Below are positions 1-12,800 of a stretch of DNA of 60,000 nt, piece after piece. The notes under the pieces were generated by a model. The model made no database searches. It was given only the letters and a program-made list of their open reading frames with translations, and had not been told where the DNA came from. The stretch is from contig NC_088309.1 of NCBI RefSeq assembly GCF_910592395.1, positions 9,614,501 to 9,674,500 on the forward strand. The letters run 5' to 3'. Position 1 is the first letter of the stretch. Every line of letters starts with the position of its first letter. The position numbers were made by a program, and so were the translations under genes. The stretch is from Lineus longissimus (lineage: Eukaryota > Nemertea > Pilidiophora > Heteronemertea > Lineidae).

Positions 1-4
1 GGGT

Positions 5-119
5 TTAGGCGTCTTCGCGGCCCGTTTCCCGCCACCAGACGCATTCCTTTGTGGTGAGACAAAGGATGCCGTCGGAGGGGTACGCCATATAAAAAATGGT
101 ACCAATGACAATAAAAACA
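5..119 (-). CDS. Possible terminal exon of a membrane protein
   Basis: Read on the minus strand, a pyrimidine-rich stretch ending in CCCAG is followed by an open frame of 37 codons and a TAA at 5-7. The peptide begins with a hydrophobic run (VFIVIGTIFYMAY), so it could be a membrane segment, and ends in a polar tail with KECVWWRETGREDA. Third codon positions are strongly C/G rich (tac ccc tcc gac ggc atc) compared with the AT-rich flanks, which is what suggests coding. The exon would enter with two bases of a split codon. No upstream exon was found and no family is recognised. It may instead be a chance open frame. Confidence 0.3.
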
Positions 120-2534
120 CTGGGAACCCCAAGTAGGCCAGAAAGGACGCAATAATTAATGGAAAGGAAAACATGCCTACTTGAATTAAACACTATTGCA
201 ATGGATCTGAGTCTTGTTCATTACAATAGAGCGGAGAATAGCCTACTTAACTCTACCCTACCAAGATCAAAATAATGGAGCCGGGTCGACTAAGCTAGCT
301 AAGAAAATGTCTATAATTAAATAGACTGGACAATACTAATGCCAAGATTAGTTTGGCGGTCTACTCCGTAGGTGAATGAACCCAAAAATCGTCTAGACTT
401 GGCTGGTTGAATTTGGTTTTAAATCGAATTCACGGCAGCTTTGAAAAAACGATGTGCTTCGTAGAAGCACAAGAGTTTTTAGACCAATGCAACCATTTTC
501 AACACTGTACAGTTTCTCTCTGTACTCTTCGCTTGAAGCATGTACAACGTACCGACAGCCCGACTCAAAAATACACATTTGTATAGATGATGCTCAGGGG
601 GAAAATCGCATCCAGGATTCTTATTCCTAGAGTCTTCATAAACTTCTGGTAATGGTATTCATGACAACCACCGGAAAACTCGGTCAATATCTTCTTTCAT
701 TCCACTGGTTTATTGGCTTGGGCATTATATCCTTTCAAATTCATCGGCTTTGAAAATGCCACAGCTGGATTCAATGATATTTTTAAACGCTGTGTAGTTA
801 TTTTCACTCATGTCAAATGTTCTTCAACAGGCAGCTGACATGGTTTGAGGATCAATCAACTGCACAAACTTGCCATCAGCATGAAATATATTTCAATCAG
901 AATTTCAGGATATTATCATACCTCACCATTGCAAGATATTAGGATATTGCCAAGGCGTGAGCAAGGGAGTCGAAATCTATCATACTTGGCTTTATTGATG
1001 AAAACGAAAAGCAGTTTGGCAGCGTGTTTCAAGCGAGTATTTGACCAGGATTTTCCAGGTTTTATTTCTCCTCAATCACTTAACTCACCTCCAAATTTTT
1101 TGTTGTCGATCAGAGATTCACCTGGAATATCCAACCAGTGGACAAGGCTCGAGTTACTGATATGCTCTGCATCGATCTACATTTACCTGCAAAGACAAAA
1201 AAGTTTAAATAATTTTAACAAAATTAGATTCAAAATTCCAGCGCGATCATTGAATCCTGTTGTGGCAACCCTCTTTCCTCCATAGCGCAAACAAATGTGT
1301 TCAAGTTACCAGCAAGGCCGTTCGTCGACGAATCCCAACCTTTGACATTCACGATTTTTCCATCTCGCTGCACACAGGTTGCTGATGTAGCGAGGCAAAC
1401 AATCAATAGTGGCGTTTTTACCACCGAATCATCGAGAGATGCGCGGGAATCTATCTATTCGAAAGGCTGCAGGTGTTGGGTATCGTATTAACCAGTGGTG
1501 TAATCATGAAACCAATTTCTGTATCATTCGCGAGTTCTGATGTTGTCGTATTAGATATTGATTCCTTAAAGGGGTACACCGTTGGTATTTAATCACGAAA
1601 ACAGGAAAATAGAAATGCAGTTATACACAATGATGTATGGTGCAATTATCATGCATGCAACCTGGCTGAAACGTGGCATATCTAGTATTCATATCTGTCT
1701 CCATAACGGCAATGTTGAAATTCATATTCTGTCAGTCTTCTTTACTCAATTGAAAATTTTCAAATTCAATCTCAAATTTCAAATTTTTAACCAGAGACGA
1801 AGGTAGGCCTTTAAAGGGGAAATAGTAAACACCCCATGTCCAATTCCAATTTCGTGAAAAACAGCCAAAACATTTTTTTAATGACTACTCGCCCTTGTCG
1901 CAGAGTCCGAGAAATTACCTTCTGAAAATCTGACAGCAATCCTAATGTCCCATCTCAATATTGGATCATTACACGCCATCAGCGTGATTAGTCACGTGCG
2001 CAATAATTATCACTGTTGATTTATTCAATATAATGCACAAACGCAGCACCGTCATTCAATCGCAAAACTATTGATCATCTACCTGTCCATTTTGTCCATA
2101 ATCATTTGTGGAGAAAACTATAACTCATCATTTTTGATTGAGTATGTTATTGCCTGCCATTTTGCGACCCATTTATTACATTCAGTACCACAATCCAGGG
2201 GTGGAAATTGCGCATACCATGTTATCTCAAGAGAGTATTTCTCCTCCAAGGCTGGATGCGCATGCCACTATGGTTCACACGCAAGTTGGGTTAACTGGTA
2301 TAGTGACATAAACTTTGCCTTTGGTCTGAGCCAGAGGAAGAGTCGAATCATTGCAAAGGTCGCCATCCTCACCGTACCAAACCAAGTTAAACCGCAAATT
2401 GGATCAAAGCAGTTTGAAGGCTTAGTGGGTAGAAACATAATTTAGTTAGTGGTGACACTTTGACAACTTGGACAAATCTATACACGCCCAGAGACTTCAA
2501 ATAGAGACCATGAGGTGAAATCCAGGCCATTACC
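120..2534. other. Intergenic stretch, no gene seen
   Basis: AT-rich sequence with several short open frames (longest about 146 codons near 845-1285) that lack ATG starts, coding-like codon use or recognisable peptides. No repeat structure or RNA gene is evident by eye. Confidence 0.5.
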
Positions 2535-2760
2535 ACCTTAGGGAAGTGGCATAATGGATATCTTTCAAGAAGTAAGGTCATACATAGGTTCGACTCTCAG
2601 GAGTTAATTGCTGCATCCTTAAGGATGACACTTTAACCTTATATTACTTGTGTCTCTATCCTAGGTGTAGATAGAGACTGTGTTGGCAGTGTGAAGTTTG
2701 AATCAGTAGCGGCAAGAAGGTATAGCCCGACAGCGATTTATCTTCCACAATAAGAAATAG
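2535..2760 (+). mobile_element. tRNA-derived SINE copy
   Basis: An A-box-like stretch (gtggcataatggata, about 2546-2560) and a B box (ggttcgactct, about 2587-2597) sit at tRNA spacing, so the head derives from a tRNA. It is followed by a body seen in many invertebrate and fish SINEs: a catcctt..a..gcactttaac-type segment (here catccttaaggatgacactt) and then ctaggtgtagat, the counterpart of the common acccaggtgtaaat motif. The tRNA cloverleaf is not intact, so this is a retroposon and not a working tRNA gene. The 3' end is estimated. Confidence 0.7.
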
Positions 2761-5700
2761 TTTGCCTGATAGATATGTTTGACATCTAGAAAAAAATCAT
2801 GGAGTCTTAACAAATGAATAAATGGATGATACTATCTGCACTCCCCTGCCACAACTCAGTGAATAATTAATGGAAAATATATGAACTATTAGCGGAATCT
2901 GAGGAGAAAGCATTAGTGACGCAAATTAAAAAGTATGCAAATCTGCCACAAGCGATTTACCAATAATTCATGCCGTCTGCCAAGTTAGTCTGCCAAAGCT
3001 ATTAAATTCTTTAAGTCAGAATGCACACAGATGGATGCCAGGATGCAAGCCTGCAGTAAAAATGAAGGCTGCTTTAACGTTGATAAAATCACCCATGCAA
3101 TGAGTTGGTTCAAGGTTCTCCATCAAGCTCTACTCACTCACCCGCTCATTCTAATCCTTACCATATTTCTTTTCATCCCAACTTATTAAAGACTGACAAA
3201 TTCTCATTTACTTTAAGGGTCTGGGCTACACATTCGATTGGATGACACAAATGCGCGATATGGAACACAATATGAGGACCAAGTGAAAGAAGGCATTGAA
3301 GCAAGACAAACATCAGCGCATCCAGTCTCCATGGTTTCCAAGCATGGGTGTTTGCAAAGATTCCCACAAGCAGTTCCTGTGACGTACTGTGTCTATAGAA
3401 ATTGACCATATCCAAGCAACTAACACTCTGTGATGATAACACTGTCTGGAACATTCCGAGGTTTCTCGTACAATTTTGCCAATGAGGCCAATTTATTCGA
3501 AGAAGCAGGAATGAAGATTAACCACAACCATTGCAGCAAAAGATGAAGATGAGTTCTAGTTCAAGATCATCATCATCATCATAATCATCATCATCATCAT
3601 TATCAATATGGCTTCAAGGTTCATTGAGGAGTTCAGCCATATTGTGGTGATTTTTGCAGTCCACTGTAAGCTGTGAGCTCACATACTTTCTGACACACTA
3701 CTTTCTTCTACTTCGGGTAAAACTATATTCAGCAACAACCAGACACCAAGAAGAAGAAAGGTGAAGAAACCGCAAGAAGGTTTGTCAAAGTGTGAATGAA
3801 ATTGCCTGAAGGACAACTGCTTCTTTGTAGTCTACGAACAGATAGTATCTGATCAATACAAGACGAGCTGCAGACAGAAAGGAAGAACGATAACAACTAA
3901 CCTGATTTGAGGTGCGAGGGAAAAGATTGGCAAAGAAAGCACTGCACTGTGAAATTGACAAAGGTTGATTGATGGTCCACATCAGAGAAGGACAAAATGG
4001 CCAGAGGCCATCCCCTGATTGGCAGTCAGCCAATTCTTCACAGCTCTACAAAGTGCTCCATTGAACTCAACCTGAAGGGCATCAAACCAAGTAGTGAGTG
4101 ACCAAGGATGTCGAACTTGGAACCTTTTGATCTGATGACCTTAGCTGCGCTTCACCCCTGATCCCACTCTATCGGGAATATCACCCAAGCAAAATCAGTC
4201 CTCGTCAGCAACCACCTGCGTAATGGAACCAGCAGAGGCTCCGATACAGGAAGCAACACTAGTCTGATTGATGAGACTCGTCTGGATATTGTGTGTGTGT
4301 GGAGGGTAGGGTATTTGAATGGTGTAGGATGAGGCAATATGCAATGAACCGGCGAGTTTGTCATTTTACGGGAATCAATCCATAACAAGTAGTACTACCA
4401 ACCACACGAAAAACTGCCTTTCTTTCAACTCAAACGGGAGTTCAGCAAATCCACATCAACATGGCTAGCATTGTAATTGGTGCCATGCACTTTTGAAGTG
4501 ATGCATTCACCAGCGGATCGCTACAGGCACACCTGCGGCAAAATTCCAGATAGCTTACAAAATTGCCAATCAAAGTAAATTACTGCAATCAGTCTTTAAT
4601 CAAACCGGTTCGAATTTGCTTAGAAGTTGAGGCAAAAGTAAATGCCAGGTTGGGGGAGGATTTTATTTTGTTACAGATATAAAATGATCAGTGGAAAATT
4701 GGGAAAACTGGAGAGAGATCATTTAAAGGCTAATTGCTCTTGTACTGACTTTGACCTCTTGTGATCGCATTTAAACTGGCTGAACCCACTTTCCAATTCA
4801 GTCTCATCCATGATGAGCTGGGAAGGTCTCCCAGGGTACTACCGAATTATACTTAAACTGCAACAGACTTGGAACAGTTGCTATTTGTTTCGCCATCAAC
4901 AGAACCAAATCTCCCTTCTTTTTTCTTTGACTTGTCAGAATTAAAGTGAACGATATATCACTCAGGTTTGACTCTACCTTATTGTTGCTGTAGCCATGGT
5001 GATCGTCTTTATCTGTATAGCGGGAGAGTGATGGGTCGCGCCAATGAACTCCGGGTTCTGTTACCGCGTACAGATTGCTGTTGGAGCAGTGGCCAGCTTT
5101 TGGGTTCAAGAACTGGAAGAATACTACATTGTCGAGTACGTCCTCTGAGACCGTATTCAAGAAATTTGGAAGTCTCCATCGAAGAGCAACACGACTGAGT
5201 GAAGTTACTGATCAGTAGATGAACGAAACTCATTCCATTGCCAACTATCCTCCCACAGTCGGCCTTTGTACACTCAATTAATGGCTTTGATACAAAGGCC
5301 TAAGGATGCTACAAATGATATGAAGGCCTGGCAGGATCCCAACCATCTGAGACTACAACTTCCATAAGCTCCCTTAAAAAATTTTACCTCAATGATGCAG
5401 GAAAATGCCGTCCTTGACAAGGAATGGGATCATTTTTTTCGCAAATCAAGGTAAGAGCGCCCACGAACATAGGATGTGGGCACTTTCTCAAGCAAGCAAG
5501 CAAGCCAATATAGAAGGTTAATGAAGAATTTATTTAGGTGCTCCAGGTATAGAGTTCAGTGATAAATGAGCCTGTTTCACGATACTTTGCAGGTGCGAAC
5601 GAAAGCAATCTGAAGCACAACACCATGAATGGGAAGAAAAAAATTGCCATTCGACAGTTAGTATTGTTAGGGGGGTTTTCATCCAATTCTGATGTAACCA

Positions 5701-7397
5701 GTGATTTTAAATATACTCCCCCTCTCGATATTTCAAACTTCTTCATATTTTCAATATACAGGGGAGGAGAAGAGCAAAAACCTGATCTCAGGATGTGCTT
5801 TTTGTTCTGTAAACAGTGAAATTTGACAGTTTTGCTAACATCCATTTTCTGTAACTATCAAATATTACACTGAACAGATTTTCACATCGCAATGTGCTAA
5901 TCTGTGGAGATAATGTGATAAGTTTAGACACTCGATCAAAAGCCTAATTTTATTGATGAAATTGGCAGAGTAAGTATTTGGGTAGGAGCCAATCATGATT
6001 GCTTGTCACATTATAACCAATTAACACTTCACCCACGAAGAAATGGGGTGATGATTTGAATTCGTCTGTGTCAATACTTCTTTTTCCACCTCGCTGCTGT
6101 TTGCTGAAGAGGAACTGACATTGCAAATTTGCCTCAAAAATCAGTCACCATTCAGCAGCGTAAGATGAAGAGCTTGTTTCTCCCATTCATAAGAGTGTGC
6201 TCCTCTATCCATAACAGGTTGTAGGCGCAGATCCAGGAGTGAGGGGGGCATGCATCTGCATCCTCCTCGGTTCCGTGCCTGGCTTGCTTCCAATTCATAG
6301 ATTGTGATTCCATAAAACCTGGTAGAAGGGGAAATTTTAGCCGCTAAAGTGTTGCCCCATAAAAAGCTAAATGAAAAACGTCAAGCCACAGTCCCTATGA
6401 CTTTACTGAAAATACCAGTATTGTATTGGGCCGTTAGCACAGTGTTGCCACTGTTGACTATCAAGTCCTTAATTGAATGTAGGCACATAATTCTGTGGAT
6501 AAATAAACACTGTATGACAATCAATTAACAGCAAATACTACTTCCAGGCCTATCAATCTTCTTTTTTGCCAACATTATTATTACTGTTGCTACTGCTAGC
6601 GCACTTCTTTCATCTTCCTTTCAAGGTACAAACAGCCCTACCACAAGGTACTCATTTATCATCGGGCAGTCTATCTCAAGTTCAGGTGTCAGAGATAGTT
6701 GCGGCCTTGCCGATAACAAGAAAGCAAAGTTGTATCCCTGTTTATTAGCCTACAACATCAGGCAAGTGATAAGTCTCCTTTGAATCAAGACAGAGAACGA
6801 ACTATCCTTCAATCTTTGTACATTTGAGCATGTTTGCATTATGCAATGAGGTTTCCCCTTTACATTATAAGACTCTAGGCAAAATATCATAACCTTGGGT
6901 ACTGAGGGCAGATTCACGTATCTGCCACATATTCATACAGAACAAGGGCTGGAAATCATTGGCTAATAGAGGTTCTTCTCTGGAGAACAATGGCAACTGG
7001 CAGTCAGCGCTATCCTTCCCACAGCAGGGAGGAGGGGGGAAGAGGAACCTCTATAGTATTATCTGTCTATTATTTCTCGAGAACCGGAGGCTCAAAAGAA
7101 ACTGCTTTGATTGAAATCAGGCAATGAATTCATAGACTGGGTGTGGCACAATCTTACGCACCTCAATCACCCTCAATAAGAATGTTGTCGCCATGCAGAA
7201 TCAATATTCAATAAGTATTGGCGACATTTTTGTGACAGGTACATGTACCACCTGAGCAGTGTTCTCCACTGCATAATGTCTCAAGGAAAAAAAACGGTCA
7301 CTGGCCAACTACACACTATACAGAACTTGGCCTGTTGGAAAGTAAAAGCAGTATATGAAGATCGACACAAGTAAACTTACATGCAGCAGAGGTACAA
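2761..7397. other. Intergenic stretch, no gene seen
   Basis: No convincing exon, RNA gene or transposon. It contains one ATC microsatellite (listed separately), a short (caag) run near 5490, and leucine-rich or serine-rich chance frames without ATG starts. Confidence 0.5.
3566..3605 (+). repeat. ATC trinucleotide microsatellite
   Basis: About thirteen copies of atc/tca with two interruptions (ataatc, attatc). Confidence 0.9.
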
Positions 7398-8333
7398 TAT
7401 GTGACCCGCCATAAAGGCCTGTGTACACTAGCAACATTTTTACAACATTTCTTCAACATTCCTTGTTGCAACGCCGTGTTGGAAAAATGCTGCCAAGTGT
7501 GTACAGAGAAAATAATGTTGTAAAAATGTTGGAGAATTGTTGGAAATTTGTTGCAAAAAGAATTGTCCGGTCAATTTGTTGTTGGAAGTTTTTGGTCGTG
7601 TTGTAAAAATGTTGCTAAGTGTGCACAGAGCAAAACCAGTTTTCCAACATTCTTACAACATCTAATTGATCATGTGATCTACCTGAAGTCATGTGACCAG
7701 CCCTAGATGCTTTGCAATAAGGGGTGAAACCTTAGCAAGGAGTTCCTCAAATGCCCCCTCATCCATTCTCAGGAAGTTCTAATAGGAGGGCTTATCACTC
7801 ATCCTCAACTCCCTCAGCAGGCAATGGTATGCTCCATGCTGCTGCCTCATTTGGATCCACGGCCTGGTCCACAGTCTCTTGACTTCCTTTTTCCTCCGCC
7901 TTTGCCATCTTGACAAGACAATTGCCAAAACTGTGGCAGAAAATAATGTGCTCTCCTTGAATTCATCCATGATTTTCCCACCCAAAAAAATTTTCCGCTC
8001 TGTTTTTACAACAAACTTCCAACATATTCCCAACAAATTTCCAACACTCTTAAAATAGTGTACACAGGGCATGTTGTAAAAATGTTGTAAAAATGTTGTA
8101 AAAATGTTGGAGAAATGTTGGAGAAATGTTGCCAATGTACACCCTGCTTAAGGCAACAAGTCACATGTCGCTCTCAGCTTGACAGGTTGAGACGGACTGG
8201 TTGTTCATTTCACTGTTGTCTGCCTTTTGTGACATCAGAGTACATCAATTTCTTCTATTAGGTCCTGGTGTCATTTTAGGCTCATCTTCTGTGCGACATG
8301 CTACTCATTTTGTTGTGGTGGGTCACATATACT
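7398..8333. mobile_element. Outer inverted-repeat element with tgtgaccc ends
   Basis: The left end reads atatgtgacccgcca (7398 on) and the right end tggtgggtcacatat (to 8333), an inverted repeat of about 15 bases with one mismatch. Between them lies a second inverted-repeat element. The simplest reading is a non-autonomous DNA transposon interrupted by another. No transposase frame is present. Superfamily not assigned. Confidence 0.5.
7421..8144. mobile_element. hAT-like MITE with subterminal acaacattt repeats
   Basis: The left end (ctgtgtacactagcaacatt) and the reverse complement of the right end (cagggtgtacattggcaac) are imperfect inverted repeats. Both arms carry many short direct and inverted copies of tgttgtaaaaatgttgg. 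A cagggtgtaca end with dense subterminal repeats resembles non-autonomous hAT elements. No exact 8-bp target duplication is visible (cataaagg versus cttaaggc), so the superfamily is tentative. There is no transposase. Confidence 0.6.
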
Positions 8334-8867
8334 CTTTGAGGTAGACTTCGAGGAAGATTGATCGCCTAGGCAGATCAATTTTATCCATTGTGTACTACCC
8401 CCATTAGGGAGAGTAATGTGAGCTAATTATCGGAGAAATGTTTGGCCAGACAACAACTCTATGATCGCAATGTGTCCCGACACAATATCAATCTTATCTG
8501 TCATTCCCTATGAGAACTGATTCCATGCACAACCACACCATCGATTTCTCATCATAAAAAGCCATACGCATTAACAGACCTTAACACAAAGTAAATATTG
8601 GGAACCTTTCTCAGCCAATATTATGCAAACTTGTCACATGAGCGCGAAAAAATTGATGCAAGAATTTGGGTTAACTCATTCAACTCGAGACTTCAACAAT
8701 TAATGGCATCCACTGTCAACATCATCTCAAGTCTTGCAATGTAGCATGTAAAAGAGTAAATGCATTAAATCGTCTCGTTTTGGCAGCATCAGTTTTGGTG
8801 TTGTAATTTGGAAGCATCTTGACAAAGGCATAGGTTTTATATGGTTAAAAGTAACAAGGGACACTTA

Positions 8868-9301
8868 TGCCCTGGTCACACTGGGATTTTAACACGAATT
8901 GAATTCGAATTAAAACGTTGATACGTATTGGGGTGTCACACTCAATTCGGTTCATACCGATCTCAATCCGCTTTAACCAACACGGTTCTTAAACCGAATC
9001 AGCTAATCCGAATCAACGAAACCGTATTGAGAATTTCGATCGCACTGCGCATGCGCCCAGCTCACTTCATCTTCCGTTAATTGACCTTTGCCCGCGGGAA
9101 CTAGTGCTCCGAACCAGTTAACTGATGTATTTATAGATGGCGCGTCGTTAGTACGCATTGAGTGTGGCGCATTTTAAACCGATTTGAATGCGTATTCGGG
9201 CCAGTGTGATGCGACCGTTCTGAAACTGGATTAACCAATTCGTATTCCGGAGAGCGCTCTACGGAATTCGGTTTCAATTCGCATCCAGTGTGAACACACC
9301 A
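8868..9301. mobile_element. PIF/Harbinger-like MITE with TTA target duplication
   Basis: The left end tgccctggtcacactgg and the reverse complement of the right end (tggtgtgttcacactgg) share the gg/tt-tcacactgg core, and both flanks are TTA (8865-8867 and 9302-9304). A 3-bp TWA duplication is the established signature of PIF/Harbinger. The interior is rich in attcggtt/aaccgaat arms that continue the inverted symmetry. It is too short to code for a transposase. A perfect NRF1-type palindrome, tgcgcatgcgc, sits near 9046. Confidence 0.65.
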
Positions 9302-9385
9302 TTAATTACATATCAAACTTGTGAAAAAGTAATGACACCTTTCAAGACCCACATGTTGCCCAAAGACGAAGTGTAAATGTGCAAT

Positions 9386-9549
9386 TACAGTAGAACCTCT
9401 CTATGAAGGACACCCTTGGGACTGACAAGTGCTGTCCTTAATAGAGAGGTGTCCTGATTAGAGAGGTCAAATTGAAGAGAAACAACCAATTTGGGACCAA
9501 AACTAGTGTCCTTAATAGAGAGGTGTCCGTTAAGGGAGGTTCCACTGTA
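9386..9549 (-). mobile_element. pogo-like MITE, copy 1
   Basis: A 164-bp element with ends tacagtagaacctctc and gggaggttccactgta, inverted repeats flanked by TA, plus internal repeats of ggacacctctctatta in both orientations. The caGTRGAACCTC end resembles pogo/Tigger-type ends (inference from family knowledge). Three more copies occur at 19044, 28032 and 44239. Orientation is defined by the strand whose frame is open in all four. Confidence 0.75.
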
Positions 9550-10015
9550 CATACCAAGCATGCAAAATGACAAAGGAGGATGGCTTTCCAGCTGTTTTGT
9601 TCCATGCTGCTCTGACTCTAGCTACATGTAATAGCCCCACTTACTGCTCAAGCTCTTGTTCCAGCCACTATCAGAGACAAAGGGTCAAAGCTTTCAGCAT
9701 CCACGTTGCCCTCTGACCTTTCAACTTGTCCAGACATGACACGGTCTGTTTAGTAGCAGTATCGACAATGTGATCAATGGGATGATATTGTCATTAGTGA
9801 TGCTGATCAGCTACAAGATGTTACTATCCGCCACTCATCAATATCCACTGCGGACTAATCAATGTTGAGAAGCATCTTGAGATTAAACAAAACCTTTCAT
9901 TAAAAATTGCCATGATGGGATTGCAACTTGGGGATGGGCAATTGATTAGTTTTGAATCAAAGATCGCGCGACAACAAAACTTAAGGCCCAAAACTGGGGC
10001 AAGGATGTACTGTAG
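9550..10015. other. Intergenic stretch, nothing seen
   Basis: Unique-looking sequence between two MITEs; no exon or repeat recognised. Confidence 0.5.
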
Positions 10016-10149
10016 ACAAGGCAGAATGGGGTAATTGTAGCCCCGGTTTGATTGTAGCCCCTGCCTGTGATATTGATTGATACCCCGTGCATCAAACAAA
10101 GCAGGGGCTACAAATAAACCGGGGCTACAATTACCCCATTCTACCTTAT
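10016..10149. mobile_element. Hairpin MITE with long near-perfect inverted repeats
   Basis: Arms of about 47 bases: aaggcagaatggggtaattg, then tagccccggttt and tgtagcccctgc on the left; the right arm is the reverse complement ending ttaccccattctacctt. Only two or three mismatches separate the arms, with a loop of about 35 bases. TA lies next to both ends. This is a compact foldback or Tc1/mariner-type MITE. Confidence 0.75.
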
Positions 10150-12639
10150 ATTTTCTGATGCAACAGAATATGTTCTTTCATCAGTGACCAAACCAATTGC
10201 CATTTGAAACAGGATGCCGTGCCCTGTACACATTCTATTATTTGCCTAGCTGCCCTTTCAGATGCCTGGCTGAAACACTCTAGTCTGGGTCCATCTGCCA
10301 CTGGCATCCCATCGGGAGGATGATGTCTATTGTATTTACTGTGTCAACGCGTTTAAGCCAGTTCAGGCAAATCTGTTTAATCGCCGACCGCGAGCGAAAT
10401 ACACTTTTTGTATAGGTACCACTCACTTTTATAACAATTACATCAACACAATATGTGGGTGGTGAAATGCATTCGAATATGAACAGCCATAACCGATGAT
10501 ATTTTCAATTATTAAGCAAATCAATCACACCGGCTGTGAAAACTGGGCAGTCGCACATCTGTCAAATTTTAATGCCTTCATCGCATATATCAGAGGTGAA
10601 ACTCATTTCTATAATATGAATGTCATTTGCAGAATTTGATGGAACTCCTATGCCGCTAATACCAGATGCATGGCATGCCAGGACTACTTGTTGTTGGGTT
10701 GCATTGTCAAGCGACTGTGTCACATTCTCACATCACATACACGCAATGCTGCCAAGCTGCAACAGAGTGCTGGGGGTCTAAGTTGAAGCTGAGCTTGAAA
10801 CCCCCTGTGTGCATGATGTGCCAAATTGGTTTGTCTATCTGAACAAAGATGCCTAGATGGCCTCGGAGGTGACCGGCACAGATTATTTAATCTACTGCAC
10901 CATCCTTTCAGTGTTTCACCATGAGACGGTTTTATATAATTGGATTGAAAACCCAAACCTAGGACTTCTTCATGCATCTACCACTTCATTCCACTTACAG
11001 ATACGCCTCTACCATCAAATCATGTGTGGGTGAAGTGCAATGCAATCAGCAGAAACTCTTGAACTTACTTCCCACAAGTTCTATACTCAACCATCTGCTC
11101 CAGAAAAAATTGTGTCAAAGGAGAGTTTTTTCGAATCGACTGCACAATGGCAAACTTCTGTTGAACGCCTCCAAGTTCCCGAAGAGCATACTCAATCGAA
11201 TGGTGTAGATTAAGATTAGTAGGAGGCAGTAATAAGTATAGATTGGTTGAAGAAGCGTCTGCTTCAAGTTTCCATTTTTAATCAATCAAGAAATGCATCG
11301 GTTCCATCAGATAAGACTGCTTGATCGATCGCGGTTAGAGATCTGATGGGAAAGTTAAAGGTGGAGTGTCTGTGATTTTGACCTTATTTGTAACCATTCA
11401 AACCATCAGATTACTTTCAGAATGGTGGATCTGGCCACATGGAGACAACCTTTGGCAAAGGAAGGGCCTCACATAGAAATCTGGCACCAACCAAAGGTCC
11501 TAGAAACGTACATGATGACATATGAATGTACCGTTCTGAAATCTAAATGGACTGCCCTGAATTTAGATCACTCAAAGAATCCAATAATGGGGAATGATAT
11601 GGTACCTACCAATATCATTACAATGGATGTACGGGTCTATGGCCGTATCCAGTGGCAACTGGAGGTATGGAAGAACTGAGTTCTGACAATTAACACCAAA
11701 CATGTATGTCTTATTATAGCAGAGGTGAAAGAGGGAGGTAGGGCCAAAGATGCTAGCATAGGATGTATTGAGTAACAGGAGCAACATACAAATGAAGGTG
11801 ACCAAACATGGATGGAGGCAAAGGAAGCAATGTTTCACTGACAGCAACAATGGTAAAGTTGAGGGGTTTATGTCACAGAGAGAAAAGGGGACTTACATGC
11901 ATGAAGTAGTGGCAACAGTTCAAGATGAATGCAACCACAAGAGGTCAGAGGAGGTTGCTAGGAGGAAGGGAGCTATGTTTCACTGATTCAGATACTACTG
12001 GAATACCTGTCACACAAGCCAGGGGGAGCCTGGATGAGGTATCTAGGGCCGCAGATGGAACATGGAGCCTGCTGGCTCTATATACTATTTGTGTGACAGC
12101 ATTGCCTGTATCCAGGACTGCCGTTTGAGATGAACGTAGGCCTACTCTCATAATCAACATTTGATAATCTACTTAATGTGGGTGATAAATTCAAAAAAAC
12201 ACCCGAAATCTCAATATTTTGCAAGAAAAACATTTCATCAATCATGTCAATCCACAACCATTAGAGGAAATCAGGCAAACATTGAATATCTCGTGTTGCC
12301 TAGCTACGAGGACTGCAACGATTGTTGATTCTGATTGCATTACCAAGTCCATCAATAACCTAGGGGTATTGAATGGTAGACTACAACCAGTAGGTGTTGC
12401 AACAAGAACAAAAGTGCTCATCGAAACAGACAGATCATTTTGCACTTCACTAGAGAACAATGCCAGAAAACAAATAGTAGTCTGTTGTATGATTCGGTAA
12501 GCTAGGTTAGCTGTTCATTTTGGAAATGATGACTGATATCAATTCCAATGTTGGCCATTGTTGGTACGATGGGAAAGGTGGTTGATGCGTCTTGATACGC
12601 CATGTTCCAAGAATGGCAAGGCCATCTGTGCTCCCATAA
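10150..12639. other. Intergenic stretch, no gene seen
   Basis: Several open frames of 70-93 codons (for example one with ATG at 11422) show no family resemblance, no codon bias and no flanking splice logic. A weak internal similarity (a..gctatgtttcactga at about 11829 and 11972) suggests an old duplication. Confidence 0.45.
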
Positions 12640-12800
12640 AAAGTGGCGTGGGCTAGATCATTTTTTAATGTGTCTCCCTGATGACTGAAGAGTTGAGGTT
12701 TGAGTCCCAGCACTGCAATCATTAGTAAGTACTCTTTTAGTGGAATCACTGTGACTGCTTGGTATTCAGAACCAGCAACCATTCAAAGCAGCTTGGCTCA
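12640..12800 (+). mobile_element. Degenerate tRNA-derived SINE
   Basis: A gtggcgtgggctaga stretch resembles an A box, and ggtttgagtcccagca about 55 bases later resembles a B box. The intervening sequence does not fold as a tRNA and there is no clear anticodon arm. Compared with the 2.5-kb SINE, the body is not recognisable. Boundaries are guesses. Confidence 0.3.

Noticed and set aside
1230-1424. Minus-strand frame that looks like a signal peptide followed by a secreted protein
   Set aside because: The frame begins at GTG, with no ATG, and no splice partner or homology is visible.
2546-2610. A functional tRNA gene
   Set aside because: A- and B-box-like sequences are present, but acceptor and anticodon stems do not pair and a SINE body follows directly.
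4080-4150. A third tRNA-like SINE head on the minus strand
   Set aside because: Only a poor B-box-like phrase (aagttcgacatcc) and no A box or SINE body.
6566-6748. Leu-rich frame resembling a signal peptide
   Set aside because: No ATG at the start, AT-rich codons, no downstream continuation.
7398-8333. An autonomous transposon with transposase
   Set aside because: No frame between the inverted repeats resembles a transposase; the 118-codon minus frame is composed of the subterminal repeats.
11422-11679. 85-codon ATG frame
   Set aside because: Same reasons: no family, no bias, no splice context.
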